From Orientia tsutsugamushi (GTDB taxonomy: Bacteria > Pseudomonadota > Alphaproteobacteria > Rickettsiales > Rickettsiaceae): DNA of 64,000 nucleotides. The notes under the pieces are model-generated. The model had not been told where the DNA came from. It did no database searches and worked only from the letters and a program-made list of their open reading frames with translations. The position numbers and the translations under genes were made by a program. This document shows, in pieces, positions 46,842 to 57,582 of the stretch. Every line of letters begins with the position of its first letter. The stretch's first letter is position 1. Where the stretch lies: positions 868,001 through 932,000 of the forward strand of contig NZ_LS398548.1 of assembly GCF_900327275.1 (NCBI RefSeq), in the 5' to 3' direction.

Positions 46842-47987
46842 TTAAGAGTATTTTTTCAAAATCTGTAGTTTTTGCTCATACTCTTTTACTCCAGTAAAAT
46901 TCTTCAATTCTGTTAACCTTTTTAACATTGTTTCATGTTCTGAAATGATATTAGGATTATATTTAATAGCTAATAAAAAATTCTCTTTAGCGCTTGAGTA
47001 CTGCCCTAAGTTTACTAATGAAATTCCTTTTTCAAGATAATTTTTAGCAAAATTAGGATCATATTTAATAGCTATATCATAATTTTTAATTGCTTCTTGA
47101 TGTTTACCTAATTTCTCAAAAACCATTCCTTTGATATAATAGGAATCTGCACAATTTGGATCAATTTTAATAGCTAGGTTACAACTTTCCATTGCTTCTG
47201 CATGTCTCTTTAATAGATTTAATACATATCCTTTATTATTATAAGCTTTTAAATCATTAGGATCGTATTTAATAGCTAAATCAAAATGTTCTATTGCATT
47301 CTGAAATTGTCCCAAAATTGCTAAAGTTAAACCTTTATTATGATATGCTTCTGAATAATTTGGTCTGTATCTAATAGCTATATCATAGTTTTTAATAGCC
47401 TCTTGAAATTGTCCTAAATTCATTAATACTGTGCCTTTGTTATAATAAGCTTCTGGATAACTAGAGTTATACCTAATAGCAATATCAAAATTTTCCGTTG
47501 CATCTTCATACCGTCCTAATCTTGATAAAGAAGCTCCTTTATTGTTATAAGCTTTTGCAAAATTAGGTTTATATTTAATTGCTAGATCATAAAATCTTAT
47601 AGCTTCTTTATCTTTTCCTAATTTTCCATAAGATGCTCCTTTGTTATTGTAAGCTTCTGCAAAATGAGGATTATATTTTATGGCAATATCATAATTTTTT
47701 ATTGCTTCTAACGGTTTGCCAGAATCATTTAAAGCTATTCCTTTTTCTAAATAAGCTTCTGGATAATTAGGATTATATTTTATAGCAATATCAAAATTTT
47801 CTATTGCTGCTTGATATTTTTTTAGCCTTAAAAAAGAACTTCCAATATTGAAATATTCTTTAGCTAAAACATTTTTGTCTTTAATGCTATTTTGTTGAAT
47901 TAGCTTGTTTTCTTCTATCGCAATAGCTGTATTTAAAAGCATTACCTGTAAAATTATTGTTATAGCTAATTTATATATATTTTTCAT
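46842..47987 (-). CDS. Exported TPR-repeat protein, 381 aa
   Basis: A Sec signal peptide begins it (MKNIYKLAITIILQVMLLNT, likely cut after AIA). Nine 34-residue TPRs follow, of the type AYNNKGASLSRLGRYEDATE then FDIAIRYNSS. It lies between traG and traD in the tra operon, 15 bp after the traG stop and ending at the TTG/ATG of traD. No TPR protein is part of the F-type core, so this is inserted cargo using the operon's transcription. Periplasmic location is predicted. It is related to the cytosolic-looking TPR protein at 35023. Confidence 0.85.
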   Translation of the reverse strand: MKNIYKLAITIILQVMLLNTAIAIEENKLIQQNSIKDKNVLAKEYFNIGSSFLRLKKYQAAIENFDIAIKYNPNYPEAYLEKGIALNDSGKPLEAIKNYDIAIKYNPHFAEAYNNKGASYGKLGKDKEAIRFYDLAIKYKPNFAKAYNNKGASLSRLGRYEDATENFDIAIRYNSSYPEAYYNKGTVLMNLGQFQEAIKNYDIAIRYRPNYSEAYHNKGLTLAILGQFQNAIEHFDLAIKYDPNDLKAYNNKGYVLNLLKRHAEAMESCNLAIKIDPNCADSYYIKGMVFEKLGKHQEAIKNYDIAIKYDPNFAKNYLEKGISLVNLGQYSSAKENFLLAIKYNPNIISEHETMLKRLTELKNFTGVKEYEQKLQILKKYS

Positions 47988-48002
47988 AAATCCAACATAC
48001 CT

Positions 48003-50654
48003 TTAACTTTTATCTTTTTTCGTTATTCCAAGATTTTTCAAAGCTTGCTTACCAGCCCTTAAAAATGTTGAATCAGTAGTATCAGAAAACTTTTTCTGTA
48101 TTTTTTGAGTCTCATTTTTAATATTATCAGGAATTTGATTAAGAGTCTTTACTTTTTCATTATCACTCAAAGTTTGTTCCATATTTTGTACATGCGTTAC
48201 ATTGCTGTTATTATGAATGTTACTAGCATTAGCTTCTAATCGCTCAACATTTTCATAAAAATTTGATTGTAGATCTTTTTTAGTTGAAAAGTTAGCATCA
48301 TTGATATGATCATTCAAATCTTTAGGTACTTCATTGTTGATTTGAGCAACATCAAAAGCAATTTTTTCTGCTTCAGCTGAGTGATCTTTAGCCCATCTTG
48401 CAGCTTGCTCCTTGCTGCTTATTTCAGGATTTTGATCAATAATAGCATTTAATACAAGTTCATTGATGTTACGATCAATAGTGATAGAGTTTTGAGATAC
48501 ATAATTCATGCTATAACTAAGTTGCTCCATTTCTTGTTTAGTTTTAGCTATTTCTTGTCCAATAGATTGTTGCTCAGAAAGATTAGCATTTAGATTCTCA
48601 CTTAATGACCACACATCACTATTTGTAGTACTGAATCTTCCTTCTTTAACTGCACTTTGAATTTTTGATAATGCTTCATTATATGACTGCTGTTGATTAG
48701 ATGATTGCCCTTTGTTACTTTCATTAGCATCTCCTCCTAAAACTCTACTATTAACTCCCCACACGCCACCTCCGGCACTAGTACTAGTACTAGTACTTTT
48801 ACTGTGGCTACTACCTGTATGCTGACTAAAGGACTCACTATCGGAACTTACCTTTTGCAGAGCTTGGTATTCACTCTCAGTTAGGCCTATAGCACGAATT
48901 TCATCGTGAGTTAACCTTTTGCCTATTTCCATTGTAATGGAGTTTCCTGTTGAAATAAGATTGGCCTCTTTTTGTGTCAGTGAATTAAGCCTGCTCTGAG
49001 AACTCATAAACTGGTTTTGATATCCAGTTTGTAGCAGTGCAGAAGAGCGGAAGTTTGTTTCCAATGAATGTACAGTTTGAATTACAAATTGCTCGCCATT
49101 ATTTCCAATAATAATTTTGTAGCTACCATAATTGATAATACTATCAGTCATATCTAATGAAGGAGCTAGGTTTTGTTGAGAAATAGTTCTATTGCCTATG
49201 CTGTAATTATCCATACTCAAGTTATTGTCGACTATATTACTTCCTAAGCTGCTAGCAACTTGTATAGGAGAGAACTGGCTGGCTAAGTTAGCTGTAGCAT
49301 GAGCGCAAGCTTTTATCACTGACCAAGAAAGCATTGGTATTGATGATGCAAGCATTTGAAACGTCGCATAGCTATATAAAATCATCTCTGCAAAGCTTCC
49401 TTGCGATAGCATATTCAGACCATAATCACTACCGAAAGCTCCAGATTTACTGGATAAGCTGATCATTCCTAGACAATGGATTATTGTAAAAAATACTGGC
49501 CAGCTGCTGACCCATATTATTAACAAAATCCATGTTTTGAGTATGTTATAGCCGCCAGGTAATAGGCCCATTGGAAATACAATAAAGATCATTGAGACTA
49601 CTAATGCAAAAAAAACAGATTGTAAAATAGGCATCATGTGAGCAGCCATTTCCCCAGCGACTAGATACGAAAATGATTTTTGAAAGAGCCCTCTGATTGC
49701 ATGCATACTCACCAGATTAGGATAAATTCGTGATAATGAAAACTTCTCACGCCAGTCATCATATGACTCACGATTAGCATTGAGAAGCATAGCTTGCTTC
49801 ATCCATTCATGAATATCTTGCTGCTCTCTCTGTAAATATTTTAGTGTGTCTCCAGTCATGACTTTTAGTCTTTGACTTAACATGCTTGACTGATCAGATT
49901 GAACTCCAATCGCAGCTGCAAACTTGGTTAGAAGTCCTTCATTTAATTCTTTATGAATTGCTGCTTTAATCAATGGAGTAGCTTGTCTACAGCTCTTGAA
50001 ACTAATGGCTAAATTACTCGGTTCGCGATAATAAATACCGAAATTATTAGGTATATTCTGCTCGATAAATCCTATGATATCATTAGTTTGTTGAGCAGCA
50101 GCTTTTTTGCCTAAGATATTACCTATGATGTAAGGCTTCATAAAGCATTGTCTAAGAAATTCCTTAGTATTAGTTAAAGTTACTGGATCATGTATTTGCA
50201 CATCTCGAATCTTAGCTACAGCCTTTGCTCCAAACATAATACCAGTTTTTCTGCTTGATAGTCCTTCATAAGCCGGTAAAAGATGATTTTCCAACATTTT
50301 GGACACAAAGTAACTCGTTTGCGATGAAAGAGAAGCAAACATTGCAATACCTATCGGAATATTATCAACTTTTACTGGCGCACTCATTGATACCTCATCC
50401 TTCAGCCAAACAGTAGATTTGGGAGCAAATAATAGCGTAAAAATAAATATCGATGGAAAAAACCATTCCATAGCAAAGATGCCGATATTTCCTCTAAAAA
50501 TAGCCCTAGTAGCAGCCCATATGCCACCAATAGTCAAGGCTAAGTGTCCTACTGGAGTAAAGTATTCGCTATTTGAAGCAAAGACTCTACCTATGCCGTT
50601 AAACACATGCCACAATAAGTCTCCACCACCAAATGTGTATATTACGTAATCCAT
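48003..50654 (-). CDS. traG: Conjugative transfer protein TraG (F-type), 883 aa
   Basis: The N-terminal ~460 residues hold several membrane segments (LALTIGGIWAATRAIF, WFFPSIFIFTLLFAPK, VFFALVVSMIFIVFPMGLLP, TWILLIIWVSSWPVFF), matching TraG_N. The hydrophilic remainder is Ser/Gln/Asn-rich (SSHSKSTSTSTSAGGG) and coiled, as in F TraG, which acts in pilus assembly and mating-pair stabilisation. The frame is intact and near full length. ATG overlaps the traH stop (TAATG), and GAAGGAG precedes it. Confidence 0.9.
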   Translation of the reverse strand: MDYVIYTFGGGDLLWHVFNGIGRVFASNSEYFTPVGHLALTIGGIWAATRAIFRGNIGIFAMEWFFPSIFIFTLLFAPKSTVWLKDEVSMSAPVKVDNIPIGIAMFASLSSQTSYFVSKMLENHLLPAYEGLSSRKTGIMFGAKAVAKIRDVQIHDPVTLTNTKEFLRQCFMKPYIIGNILGKKAAAQQTNDIIGFIEQNIPNNFGIYYREPSNLAISFKSCRQATPLIKAAIHKELNEGLLTKFAAAIGVQSDQSSMLSQRLKVMTGDTLKYLQREQQDIHEWMKQAMLLNANRESYDDWREKFSLSRIYPNLVSMHAIRGLFQKSFSYLVAGEMAAHMMPILQSVFFALVVSMIFIVFPMGLLPGGYNILKTWILLIIWVSSWPVFFTIIHCLGMISLSSKSGAFGSDYGLNMLSQGSFAEMILYSYATFQMLASSIPMLSWSVIKACAHATANLASQFSPIQVASSLGSNIVDNNLSMDNYSIGNRTISQQNLAPSLDMTDSIINYGSYKIIIGNNGEQFVIQTVHSLETNFRSSALLQTGYQNQFMSSQSRLNSLTQKEANLISTGNSITMEIGKRLTHDEIRAIGLTESEYQALQKVSSDSESFSQHTGSSHSKSTSTSTSAGGGVWGVNSRVLGGDANESNKGQSSNQQQSYNEALSKIQSAVKEGRFSTTNSDVWSLSENLNANLSEQQSIGQEIAKTKQEMEQLSYSMNYVSQNSITIDRNINELVLNAIIDQNPEISSKEQAARWAKDHSAEAEKIAFDVAQINNEVPKDLNDHINDANFSTKKDLQSNFYENVERLEANASNIHNNSNVTHVQNMEQTLSDNEKVKTLNQIPDNIKNETQKIQKKFSDTTDSTFLRAGKQALKNLGITKKDKS

Positions 50655-51956
50655 TAACTTTTCTCCTTCGCTATTAAATGCTGCTCTATTAATCTAGCCC
50701 TTTTATCTATTCGATTTGCATCTGTTTGTAGGCTAGTCCATTTCTCATTTGCAAACAGTTGAACTCGATTCAATTCCTTCAAATATCTTTCTAAATGTTC
50801 ATTCGAAACTTGCTTAGCACCTAGTGAAGTAACGGCTCTACGTATTTCGGTGATTACTTCCTTCAAATGCTGAACTAATGTATAGCTAGCTATTAATTCT
50901 GATGAGCTATCTAAAATTGTGACTCCAGAAATAGCTTCTAATGTAATATAATCATAAATCGGAAATATATCTCCAATCGAAGATAAAAAGGCTATTTCAG
51001 AGTCAATGAATTCAGAATTCTTATCAAACTTAATTTTTAGATTAGTCAATTGTTGTTTAGCTTTACCTGCATAAGATTTCTCTGGCAATATTGTGATATT
51101 TCATTGCAAGCTTGGATGCAAGCAACTGACATTATCACAACTGTAAATCGAGGCTGATTCTCCGCCTTTTAAATGACTAATCCAACTTTTTTCATCCTGA
51201 GCTAATGAGTCATAAAAGTGTACATTATTGTTTGTAACCACGATAGTGCCAGTCATAGACATGATTGAATCATGCATATCTGATGGTATTCCAACCTTTG
51301 CTGCTGCTTTAGTGAAGATGTTATAATCATTCTAGCATTAGCTCTGAATCCTTATTTTGTGCTTGTCGCAGAGCTTGTTTTTGAGCTAAATCATTACGAC
51401 ATTTTTTACTAGCAGCAAAATAATCAAATCCACTTTGTGACTGTATATCACGGCAAACAGCTTCTCTCATAGCCCAGTTTCTTGGTAAAGCTGTAGCAAA
51501 TAATGCTTTTGTTAATTCACAATCTCCTTTGGCAAATTGATTCATCTCCATTGCTAGATTACGCAAGTCCTTGAGAGCGTTCTCAATCTGTGGAGCAAAT
51601 GTTTTTAATCCTAATGAAAATGCATAAACTTTAGCTTGAGAACCAATGTTTTTCATTAGTTGAACTAATTCTTCTCCAGAAATAACAGAGAAGCTACCAA
51701 GATAGGCGTCAATACCGCTACAGCTCATGTTTAAAGATGGTGGAGTTATAGCAAATGGCTGAAAGGATGTTTGGCTTGTTCGAGCAGACAATCCACCAGC
51801 TGCATAATATCCAGCCGCTTGATCTTGATATGATCCAGATCTGGTGACATTAACACTCATTCCTTGAAATACGTTTTCGATATTCCAAGCCAGTGATACT
51901 GGAGCTTGTAGCAATAATAGTATTGTAATAGCATAAACTCTGATTTTGATGCTCAT
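50654..51956 (-). pseudogene. traH: Conjugative transfer protein TraH, frameshifted with stop
   Basis: The N-terminus has a signal peptide (MSIKIRVYAITILLLL) and TraH blocks (ENVFQGMSVNVTRSGSYQDQ, GGLSARTSQTSFQPFA, CSGIDAYLGSFSVISGEEL). The frame breaks near 51327; the next section reads AAAKVGIPSDMHDSIMSMTG and HFYDSLAQDEKSWISHLKGG in another frame, then a TGA interrupts near 51104. The C-terminal 144 aa (PEKSYAGKAKQQL onward) is open. TraH is an outer part of F-pilus assembly, so loss should block transfer. Overlaps traF by four bases. Confidence 0.88.
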
Positions 51957-52669
51957 CTAGTCTCCAATTTATGATAATATCTATCGATTGCTAGAATATT
52001 GTCGATAATTTTATCTTCAGAAATTATGCCTCTAGCTACTGAATATATTTTTTTACCATCGCTAGCTACTAGGTATAACACAGGTACAATATGCTTAGGG
52101 TTTAGTTTATTCAGCAACTCATTATTCTTACTGACAGCTAGCAACTGAAATGCATATTTATTAGCAAAGCTCTGAACAATAGGCATAAAGGCATTACAGA
52201 GCAAGCAATCTTCTTTAACTTGTAAAATTAATTCACAGTTTTTAGCAATGTTTTTAAGTTTTGAGTCGTTTTCTTGTCCTGATTTTTCTTGATACAGTTT
52301 TCTATGTAAGCTATTAGATGGCTCATGAGCATTAATCAGTTGATAATCAAGTAGAGTAGCTAATTGCCACATAGTAGCAAACTTATGCGCCTTCTCCATG
52401 ATTTGCTTCTGCAATCTTTGGGCTGTAATTACATTTTCGAGCGTTGGATTATCAAGCGCTATACGCTGAGCTCGATTAAATTGCTCCTTTAATTCCTCGA
52501 TTCTATGATCATGAGCGCTCCTCATCAACTTAGAAGTAGATTCATCAAGCTCATGACCATGTTTATCATTGTACCATAAAAACCCTGTAGGCAAAGAGTT
52601 AGCAGTAGCTAATTCTACCGATAAGTAATTAAGTAGCCCTATAATTAGCATTATTGCTAATGGATTCAT
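51953..52669 (-). CDS. traF: Conjugative transfer protein TraF, 238 aa
   Basis: Signal peptide (MNPLAIMLIIGLLNYLSV), the TraF opening GFLWYNDKHGHE (family: hGwhFYn), a helical middle, and a thioredoxin-like C-terminal half with a CLLC motif (EDCLLCNAFMPIVQSFANKY) and KHIVPVLYLVASDG. F TraF is periplasmic and helps fold pilus proteins; many homologues lack the CxxC, so its presence here suggests redox activity. ATGA overlap with traH shows coupling. Confidence 0.85.
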   Translation of the reverse strand: MNPLAIMLIIGLLNYLSVELATANSLPTGFLWYNDKHGHELDESTSKLMRSAHDHRIEELKEQFNRAQRIALDNPTLENVITAQRLQKQIMEKAHKFATMWQLATLLDYQLINAHEPSNSLHRKLYQEKSGQENDSKLKNIAKNCELILQVKEDCLLCNAFMPIVQSFANKYAFQLLAVSKNNELLNKLNPKHIVPVLYLVASDGKKIYSVARGIISEDKIIDNILAIDRYYHKLETR

Positions 52670-52863
52670 TATTGCATTATTTTTATATCTATCTAAAATG
52701 AAGTTTAGTCAAAGAAGAGAAGCATGATGCAATCAAAGACTGCTAAAATGCTTCAACTATAACCCATAATAGTTATTATCTTATTTGCGATAATACTAGT
52801 TACTACAAATCTAAGAACATAACAAATCAAAACAAAGCAACTAAAAATAGATGTCGTCAAATC

Positions 52864-54183
52864 TTAAATCATTTCATGAATACTGTCCTCTCCCAACGGT
52901 ACTTTACTACGTTCTTCGTTAAGCTGTTGAAATGCTCCAAAATCATCATCATCCAATGTGTCTAATATCTGCTCAGTTATGTTGATAGGTAACTCACGCC
53001 ACTTTTCCAAAAATTTATCAGCATCGGTTTTTGCTGAATCGGGTTTTAATTTTAATATCTGCTCCTTATTTTCCGCTATTATTACCAGCGAGTTATTTGC
53101 GACCTTTATTTGCCCTTCCCTCCATAATAGCCTTTTCTCTTGCAAGTGCTCTGCGATTTTATGCTGATCATGTTCAATAGCTAAAGCTAAATCTAAAACT
53201 GTATAACCGTCTTTATTTTTCAAATTAAAATTAACATTATTACTTGACAAACTCTTTATTAACTCTGTTGAGCGATATGAAATAGCTACATTACTATTCT
53301 TTCTTAGGTATTCTTCATATCTTACATGTAAATCTTTAGGATGATATAAAATAGCCAAATGTAAAGCAGTTTGACCATCATTATTTTGTATGTTTGTATC
53401 TACTCCTCTATTCAACAGCATATCTGCTGTATCTATAAATCGCTTGTCATAATCATCTAAATGACGCTCGTAAGAAAGAACAGTACTAAGAAGATTAGTA
53501 GGAAATTTTTCAAAGCTATACTTAGCAATTAAATGTAAAAGAGTTTGACCATCATTATCTTGTGAATTTATCATATTAGGATATGTATATATATCTAAAT
53601 CTAACAAAAACTGTACTACATCTTTGAAGCCATCTCCAGCAGCTAAATGTATTGGAAATTTCCCGCTCTTATCTTTTATATGAATATTAGCATTCCTATT
53701 ACACAAAAACTCTACTAGATCTTTGCTGCCATTTCGAGCAGCAAAGTGTAAAAGAGTTTTACCATAATCATCTTGTAAATTAATATTAGCTACACTATTA
53801 GGCAGAATCTGCATTATTATATCATTCATACCATGCCAAGCAGCGACATGTAGAGGAGTCCTACCATCCTTATTTTGTGCATTAATATTAGCATTTTTAT
53901 CCAATAAAAGATATATCATATCTACACGGTTATACCAGATAGCAATATGTAAAGGGGTGGCACCATAAACACTTTGCTCATTTGGATCAGCTCCACTATC
54001 TAACATAAGCCTCACTAGATTTATATCATCATTTCTAATAGCCTCATGTAAATCAAACCCAATACCATATAATGCATTGATAATGTCACCAGCATTATAT
54101 TGTGCTAGAATCTGCTTTACCCTTTCTACATTACGCACTGCGGAGGCATAACGGAATTCAAGCAATAAATCATTATTATTCAT
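52864..54183 (-). CDS. Ankyrin-repeat protein with C-terminal F-box-like motif, 439 aa
   Basis: About seven ankyrin repeats: GATPLHIAIWYNRVDMIYLL, GRTPLHVAAWHGMNDIIMQI, GKTLLHFAARNGSKDLVEFL, GKFPIHLAAGDGFKDVVQFL, then more divergent ones to about residue 340. The C-terminus has WRELPINITEQILDTLDDDD at about 395-415, an F-box-like segment. Orientia Ank effectors of this layout bind SKP1 and are reported type I secretion substrates. It sits between traN and traF, splitting the tra operon, in the same orientation. The start at 54183 is chosen over 54210 because GGTGA lies upstream; either is possible. Confidence 0.85.
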   Translation of the reverse strand: MNNNDLLLEFRYASAVRNVERVKQILAQYNAGDIINALYGIGFDLHEAIRNDDINLVRLMLDSGADPNEQSVYGATPLHIAIWYNRVDMIYLLLDKNANINAQNKDGRTPLHVAAWHGMNDIIMQILPNSVANINLQDDYGKTLLHFAARNGSKDLVEFLCNRNANIHIKDKSGKFPIHLAAGDGFKDVVQFLLDLDIYTYPNMINSQDNDGQTLLHLIAKYSFEKFPTNLLSTVLSYERHLDDYDKRFIDTADMLLNRGVDTNIQNNDGQTALHLAILYHPKDLHVRYEEYLRKNSNVAISYRSTELIKSLSSNNVNFNLKNKDGYTVLDLALAIEHDQHKIAEHLQEKRLLWREGQIKVANNSLVIIAENKEQILKLKPDSAKTDADKFLEKWRELPINITEQILDTLDDDDFGAFQQLNEERSKVPLGEDSIHEMI

Positions 54184-54342
54184 TAGTTTTTCACCATATT
54201 TAATATACAATAATCATACATATTTTATGTATTTTATTATTATACATTAAAAAAAAATTAATATAAAGTAATATACAATACAATAATTACTAATACAATT
54301 AGTAATTATTGTATCTACTACTCTGCAAGTTCAATAAGTACC

Positions 54343-56034
54343 TCAATAATGTTGCATTTGTTGCATACGATGAACTTTATCTTTGATGCCTGCAATAATG
54401 TCTTTGTTCATGCTGTTTTGAGCCTTAGTGAGTATATCACCAAATAGTTCGTCCATATTGATTTTAGTGAAATCAACTTTTTGTAATTCCTTAACAGTAA
54501 GGCCTCTACAATTTGGACATTCAGGTGTTCCAAAGTCTATTTTTAGCTGTTTTCTTGCTTCTTCCTGAAAAATTCTAGCAAGTTTTGACTGAAAGCAGCA
54601 ATAAGTAGACTTTCTAGCTAAGCAAATACCTAATATCGGAATTCTTGAAGAACAGTAGGTACCGATATAGTAGCAATAACCTTTTTTTCTATATAGAGCT
54701 AATTCTTGTTCCTTAGATTTACATTGCGATAAGCCTATATCACGCCCCCAGCCAGTCATTGAAGAACAGCAATTCAAAAAACTAAATACGTCCTTTTTGC
54801 ATTTGCGATGTTTACCTGAAAATACAGAAACGGGATTTGTTTTAATATCTTTGCTCATCTGATTTAGCATCGCTATATGAGCTACTTTAGCTATATCCCT
54901 GTTTGGTATAATAGTTGGAGTATTGCAATTGCCTCCTAAACAAAAGATTGAGTTATTACGCAATGATGAGTGTAGCATTGTTTGCTTCTCAGTTGAACAG
55001 CTATAATCGTGCTGCCAGAGTAAACAAATATTTGCTACCGATTTTTGGCAAGTGCTGTTTTTTAATTCACAATTTTGTATTTTAAGGTGTTTGCAACCAT
55101 CTTTTGGATCGCTAGTACAAGAAAAAACAATCTTTTGTTTCCAATATGGACGATTGACTTTAAACTTGTCAAAAAATACTCTATCACCACCATCATAGTT
55201 GATTCTATTGACCTCATAGCATTCGTTACTTTCTGTTAATTGCTCAAGTTCAGGGTTTAAAACTTTCCAATATTCTGCTACTTTCCTTAGTTCTTGAGTC
55301 TTATCTCTGTAGTCATAGTGAAGTATACATATTTTTTCATTTACTTCTAATAAAAAATTTCTACCAATATGCTGTGTAGGTACACCGAGCCTATTAACAA
55401 TAGCCCATTTCATTTGTCTTTCAATTGCTTCGGGATCATCTACTAGGCAGTATATTTGCGCACCTGATTCATCATAGACATCGCTACGACTCTTAAGCCA
55501 ATTACTATGATTCTCCTTTATTTTTTCTGTTGCAAATTCCATTTGCCGGTTTTGCCATGGAAGCCATACATTCTCTAATCTGCACTCAACATTTAATTCT
55601 CGAATAAGTTCAATATTGAACTTACTGCCTTCAGTACAACTTTGAATAATTTCAGTATTAGTTGTACTTGTCTGAGTTACGAAGTTACTGCTATCAAGTG
55701 CACTTAAAGGATCAGATTCAATTCTCATTGAATTAGCTATCATATAATTTTGATCGTTGATATTATGTTGAGTTAAGGCATTGTTTTTACTGTTTTCAGC
55801 TTGAAATAACATTGCCCCACTTTCTGTACTAAGCTGATTACGGCCATGATAGGTTAAATCCTCATCATTATTAGGATAATTGACATTACTACCTTGATGA
55901 AATAATTCTTGTGTATTTGAAGAATTTCCAAGATTTACATTATAGTTGCTAGCTTCATTATAACTGCTTTGCATTGAAGCTAAACAACAATTGATGTTCA
56001 ATATTATCAAAACTAGTACTATAAGTTGCTTCAT
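54343..56034 (-). CDS. traN: Mating-pair stabilisation protein TraN, 563 aa
   Basis: Signal peptide (MKQLIVLVLIILNINCCLA), a Gln/Asn-rich spacer, then a Cys-rich region typical of TraN: CLVDDPEAIERQMKWAIVNR, NECYEVNRINYDGGDRVFF, FSCTSDPKDGCKHLKIQNCE, SFLNCCSSMTGWGRDIGLSQ, GYCYYIGTYCSSRIP, and the tail FGTPECPNCRGLTVKELQKV. TraN is an outer-membrane adhesin. The frame is intact. ATGA overlap with trbC. Confidence 0.9.
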   Translation of the reverse strand: MKQLIVLVLIILNINCCLASMQSSYNEASNYNVNLGNSSNTQELFHQGSNVNYPNNDEDLTYHGRNQLSTESGAMLFQAENSKNNALTQHNINDQNYMIANSMRIESDPLSALDSSNFVTQTSTTNTEIIQSCTEGSKFNIELIRELNVECRLENVWLPWQNRQMEFATEKIKENHSNWLKSRSDVYDESGAQIYCLVDDPEAIERQMKWAIVNRLGVPTQHIGRNFLLEVNEKICILHYDYRDKTQELRKVAEYWKVLNPELEQLTESNECYEVNRINYDGGDRVFFDKFKVNRPYWKQKIVFSCTSDPKDGCKHLKIQNCELKNSTCQKSVANICLLWQHDYSCSTEKQTMLHSSLRNNSIFCLGGNCNTPTIIPNRDIAKVAHIAMLNQMSKDIKTNPVSVFSGKHRKCKKDVFSFLNCCSSMTGWGRDIGLSQCKSKEQELALYRKKGYCYYIGTYCSSRIPILGICLARKSTYCCFQSKLARIFQEEARKQLKIDFGTPECPNCRGLTVKELQKVDFTKINMDELFGDILTKAQNSMNKDIIAGIKDKVHRMQQMQHY

Positions 56035-56426
56035 GGAGTATTCTCATTCATAATTTCTAATGCTATTGCTAAAGGAATATGGCCAGTTAATTTCTTGGTT
56101 AATCCTCTTTTTTCATCATCTATTACTATCACTGGTACAACATCAACCTTATATTTCTCAAACAAGCTAGGATCTATATCGAAGCTAATATCAAGCTCCA
56201 TAGTTTTATTCTTTGTTTGTGTAAATGAGTTATTAATTAACCCACGCATAATCAATTGAGCTCCAGCCTTTTGAGACTCAGCGAAATAGCTTTTTAAAGC
56301 CTCATCACTCATTGAAAATGAGACAAAAATAAAAGTTTTTTGCTTGTCCAAAAAAAAAGCATTAGCATTATTAACAAATAATAAAACCATCAACATCATT
56401 ACTCGTATAACCATATTCCTCTCCAA
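56031..56426 (-). CDS. trbC: F-type pilin assembly protein TrbC, 131 aa
   Basis: A signal peptide (about MVIRVMMLMVLLFVNNANA) precedes a TrbC domain: FIFVSFSMSDEALKSYFAES, AGAQLIMRGLINNSFTQT, DVVPVIVIDD and GHIPLAIALEIM. It is short for the family, but the core looks complete. It couples to traN by a four-base overlap and lies 10 bp after traU. Confidence 0.85.
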   Translation of the reverse strand: MERNMVIRVMMLMVLLFVNNANAFFLDKQKTFIFVSFSMSDEALKSYFAESQKAGAQLIMRGLINNSFTQTKNKTMELDISFDIDPSLFEKYKVDVVPVIVIDDEKRGLTKKLTGHIPLAIALEIMNENTP

Positions 56427-56436
56427 GCTTTATAAA

Positions 56437-57235
56437 TCAAAGCAAACAGCAATCTCTTTTTCGCCAAATCAAGTAACCGAAATCTTCACCATTAACTGGA
56501 AATTCTCTACCAGCTTGCCATATAGCTTCTGTTTGACCTATGCTCTTGCAGGATTTTGTTTCTGGAATTGGATAAGTCATTTGTAGTCGATACTGACTTT
56601 TCTTGATAATAGGCATTGGATACTTACCACATAGGCCTTTATAACCATAATATCCCCATAACATCAGTTGCCTATGCATCTTAGCCATAAATTTACTTAC
56701 CATTAATACAGATGTTCCAACTCCACCATTATGCGCTGCAGCTGTTCCAGTAAAAGGGTAAAGCATTCCTTGACATCCAGCACACCAAAAAGCATAATCA
56801 CTTGCTAATAAACCAGCGCTACAACTCATGCAATCAGCTATACATGCTTGATAAGCAGCTACATTTTGAAACAACAACGTTTCTGGATTTAAAATCGCAG
56901 ATTTAGCATCATCACTCCATAATGGATCAAACTCTGTTAAATATGCTATATCGACTGCAGCCATTTCCAGACAAATAAAATCAAGCAAAATTTCCAGCCA
57001 GTAAATCACGGGATAGACATACCAATGAATGTGGTAAAAAGCACTTCCTTCAGCCTAATCTTTCATGCCTTTTTGAGTAGCAGTTCCAAATGACAAACCT
57101 CCAAGACTTACCATACACATTGGTGATTTTGTAACATCTACAAGGCGTACTGGCTCCCAAAATCCAACAGGAATACCAGGTACAGGTATTGGAATCCATG
57201 CCTTAGGACAAAGACATACAGCTAAGCTACTATAA
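56437..57235 (-). pseudogene. traU: Conjugative transfer protein TraU, truncated with stop
   Basis: The frame reads CLCPKAWIPIPVPGIPVGFW, EPVRLVDVTKSPMCMVSLGG, then a TAG near 57057, then HWYVYPVIYWLEILLDFICL, DIAYLTEFDPLWSDDAKSAI, CWCAGCQG-like Cys motifs and EFPVNGEDFGYLIWRKRDCC at the end. These are TraU blocks. The signal peptide and first Cys region are missing, replaced by an inverted-repeat element at 57229. TraU supports pilus assembly, so this lesion should block transfer. Confidence 0.88.
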
Positions 57236-57295
57236 AACAGTTATACTAGATACTTTTTTTGATTCAGAAAGCATCTAGTATAACTGTTTTATAGT
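57229..57295. repeat. 23-bp perfect inverted repeat
   Basis: Bases 57229-57251 and 57273-57295 are perfect reverse complements across a 21-nt loop with a T-run. It truncates traU. It may be the joined ends of a deleted insertion sequence, or act as a terminator. Confidence 0.75.
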
Positions 57296-57306
57296 GGTTT
57301 TGCTAT

Positions 57307-57427
57307 ATTAAACCTCTTTCAAAACTGGTTGACGTAGTTCAAAATTATAAATGCCAGAGATCAAATTAAATCTAAGACCTAATCTTTTACGTCTATTTTG
57401 ATATTTATCAGCTTTCGAAAGAGGTCT
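57307..57427. mobile_element. Small IS5-like element with terminal repeats (MITE-like)
   Basis: The left end AAACCTCTTTCAAAAC and the right end GCTTTCGAAAGAGGTCT form ~14-bp imperfect inverted repeats around ~120 bp with no gene. The left part matches 22874-22965. It is likely an internally deleted insertion sequence. Family naming is inferred from the ends. Confidence 0.55.
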
Positions 57428-57540
57428 ATTATTCTACTGGAAGCATTAGTATCATGCATTGAACTGTTTGCAAAGTACAGAGATATAGTAATTTAACCTA
57501 TATTATCACATAAATCAATTTTAAGTTGCAATATCGCTCA

Positions 57541-57582
57541 TTTTATGAATAATATCTTTGCGTTTTATGAATAATATCTTTG
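57541..57582 (+). promoter_or_regulatory. 20-bp direct repeat upstream of an ankyrin gene, with -10 box
   Basis: TTTTATGAATAATATCTTTG occurs at 57541-57560 and 57563-57582, a 22-bp period. TATAAT follows at 57592-57597, so the second repeat covers the expected -35 area. An operator or activator site is possible. Confidence 0.45.
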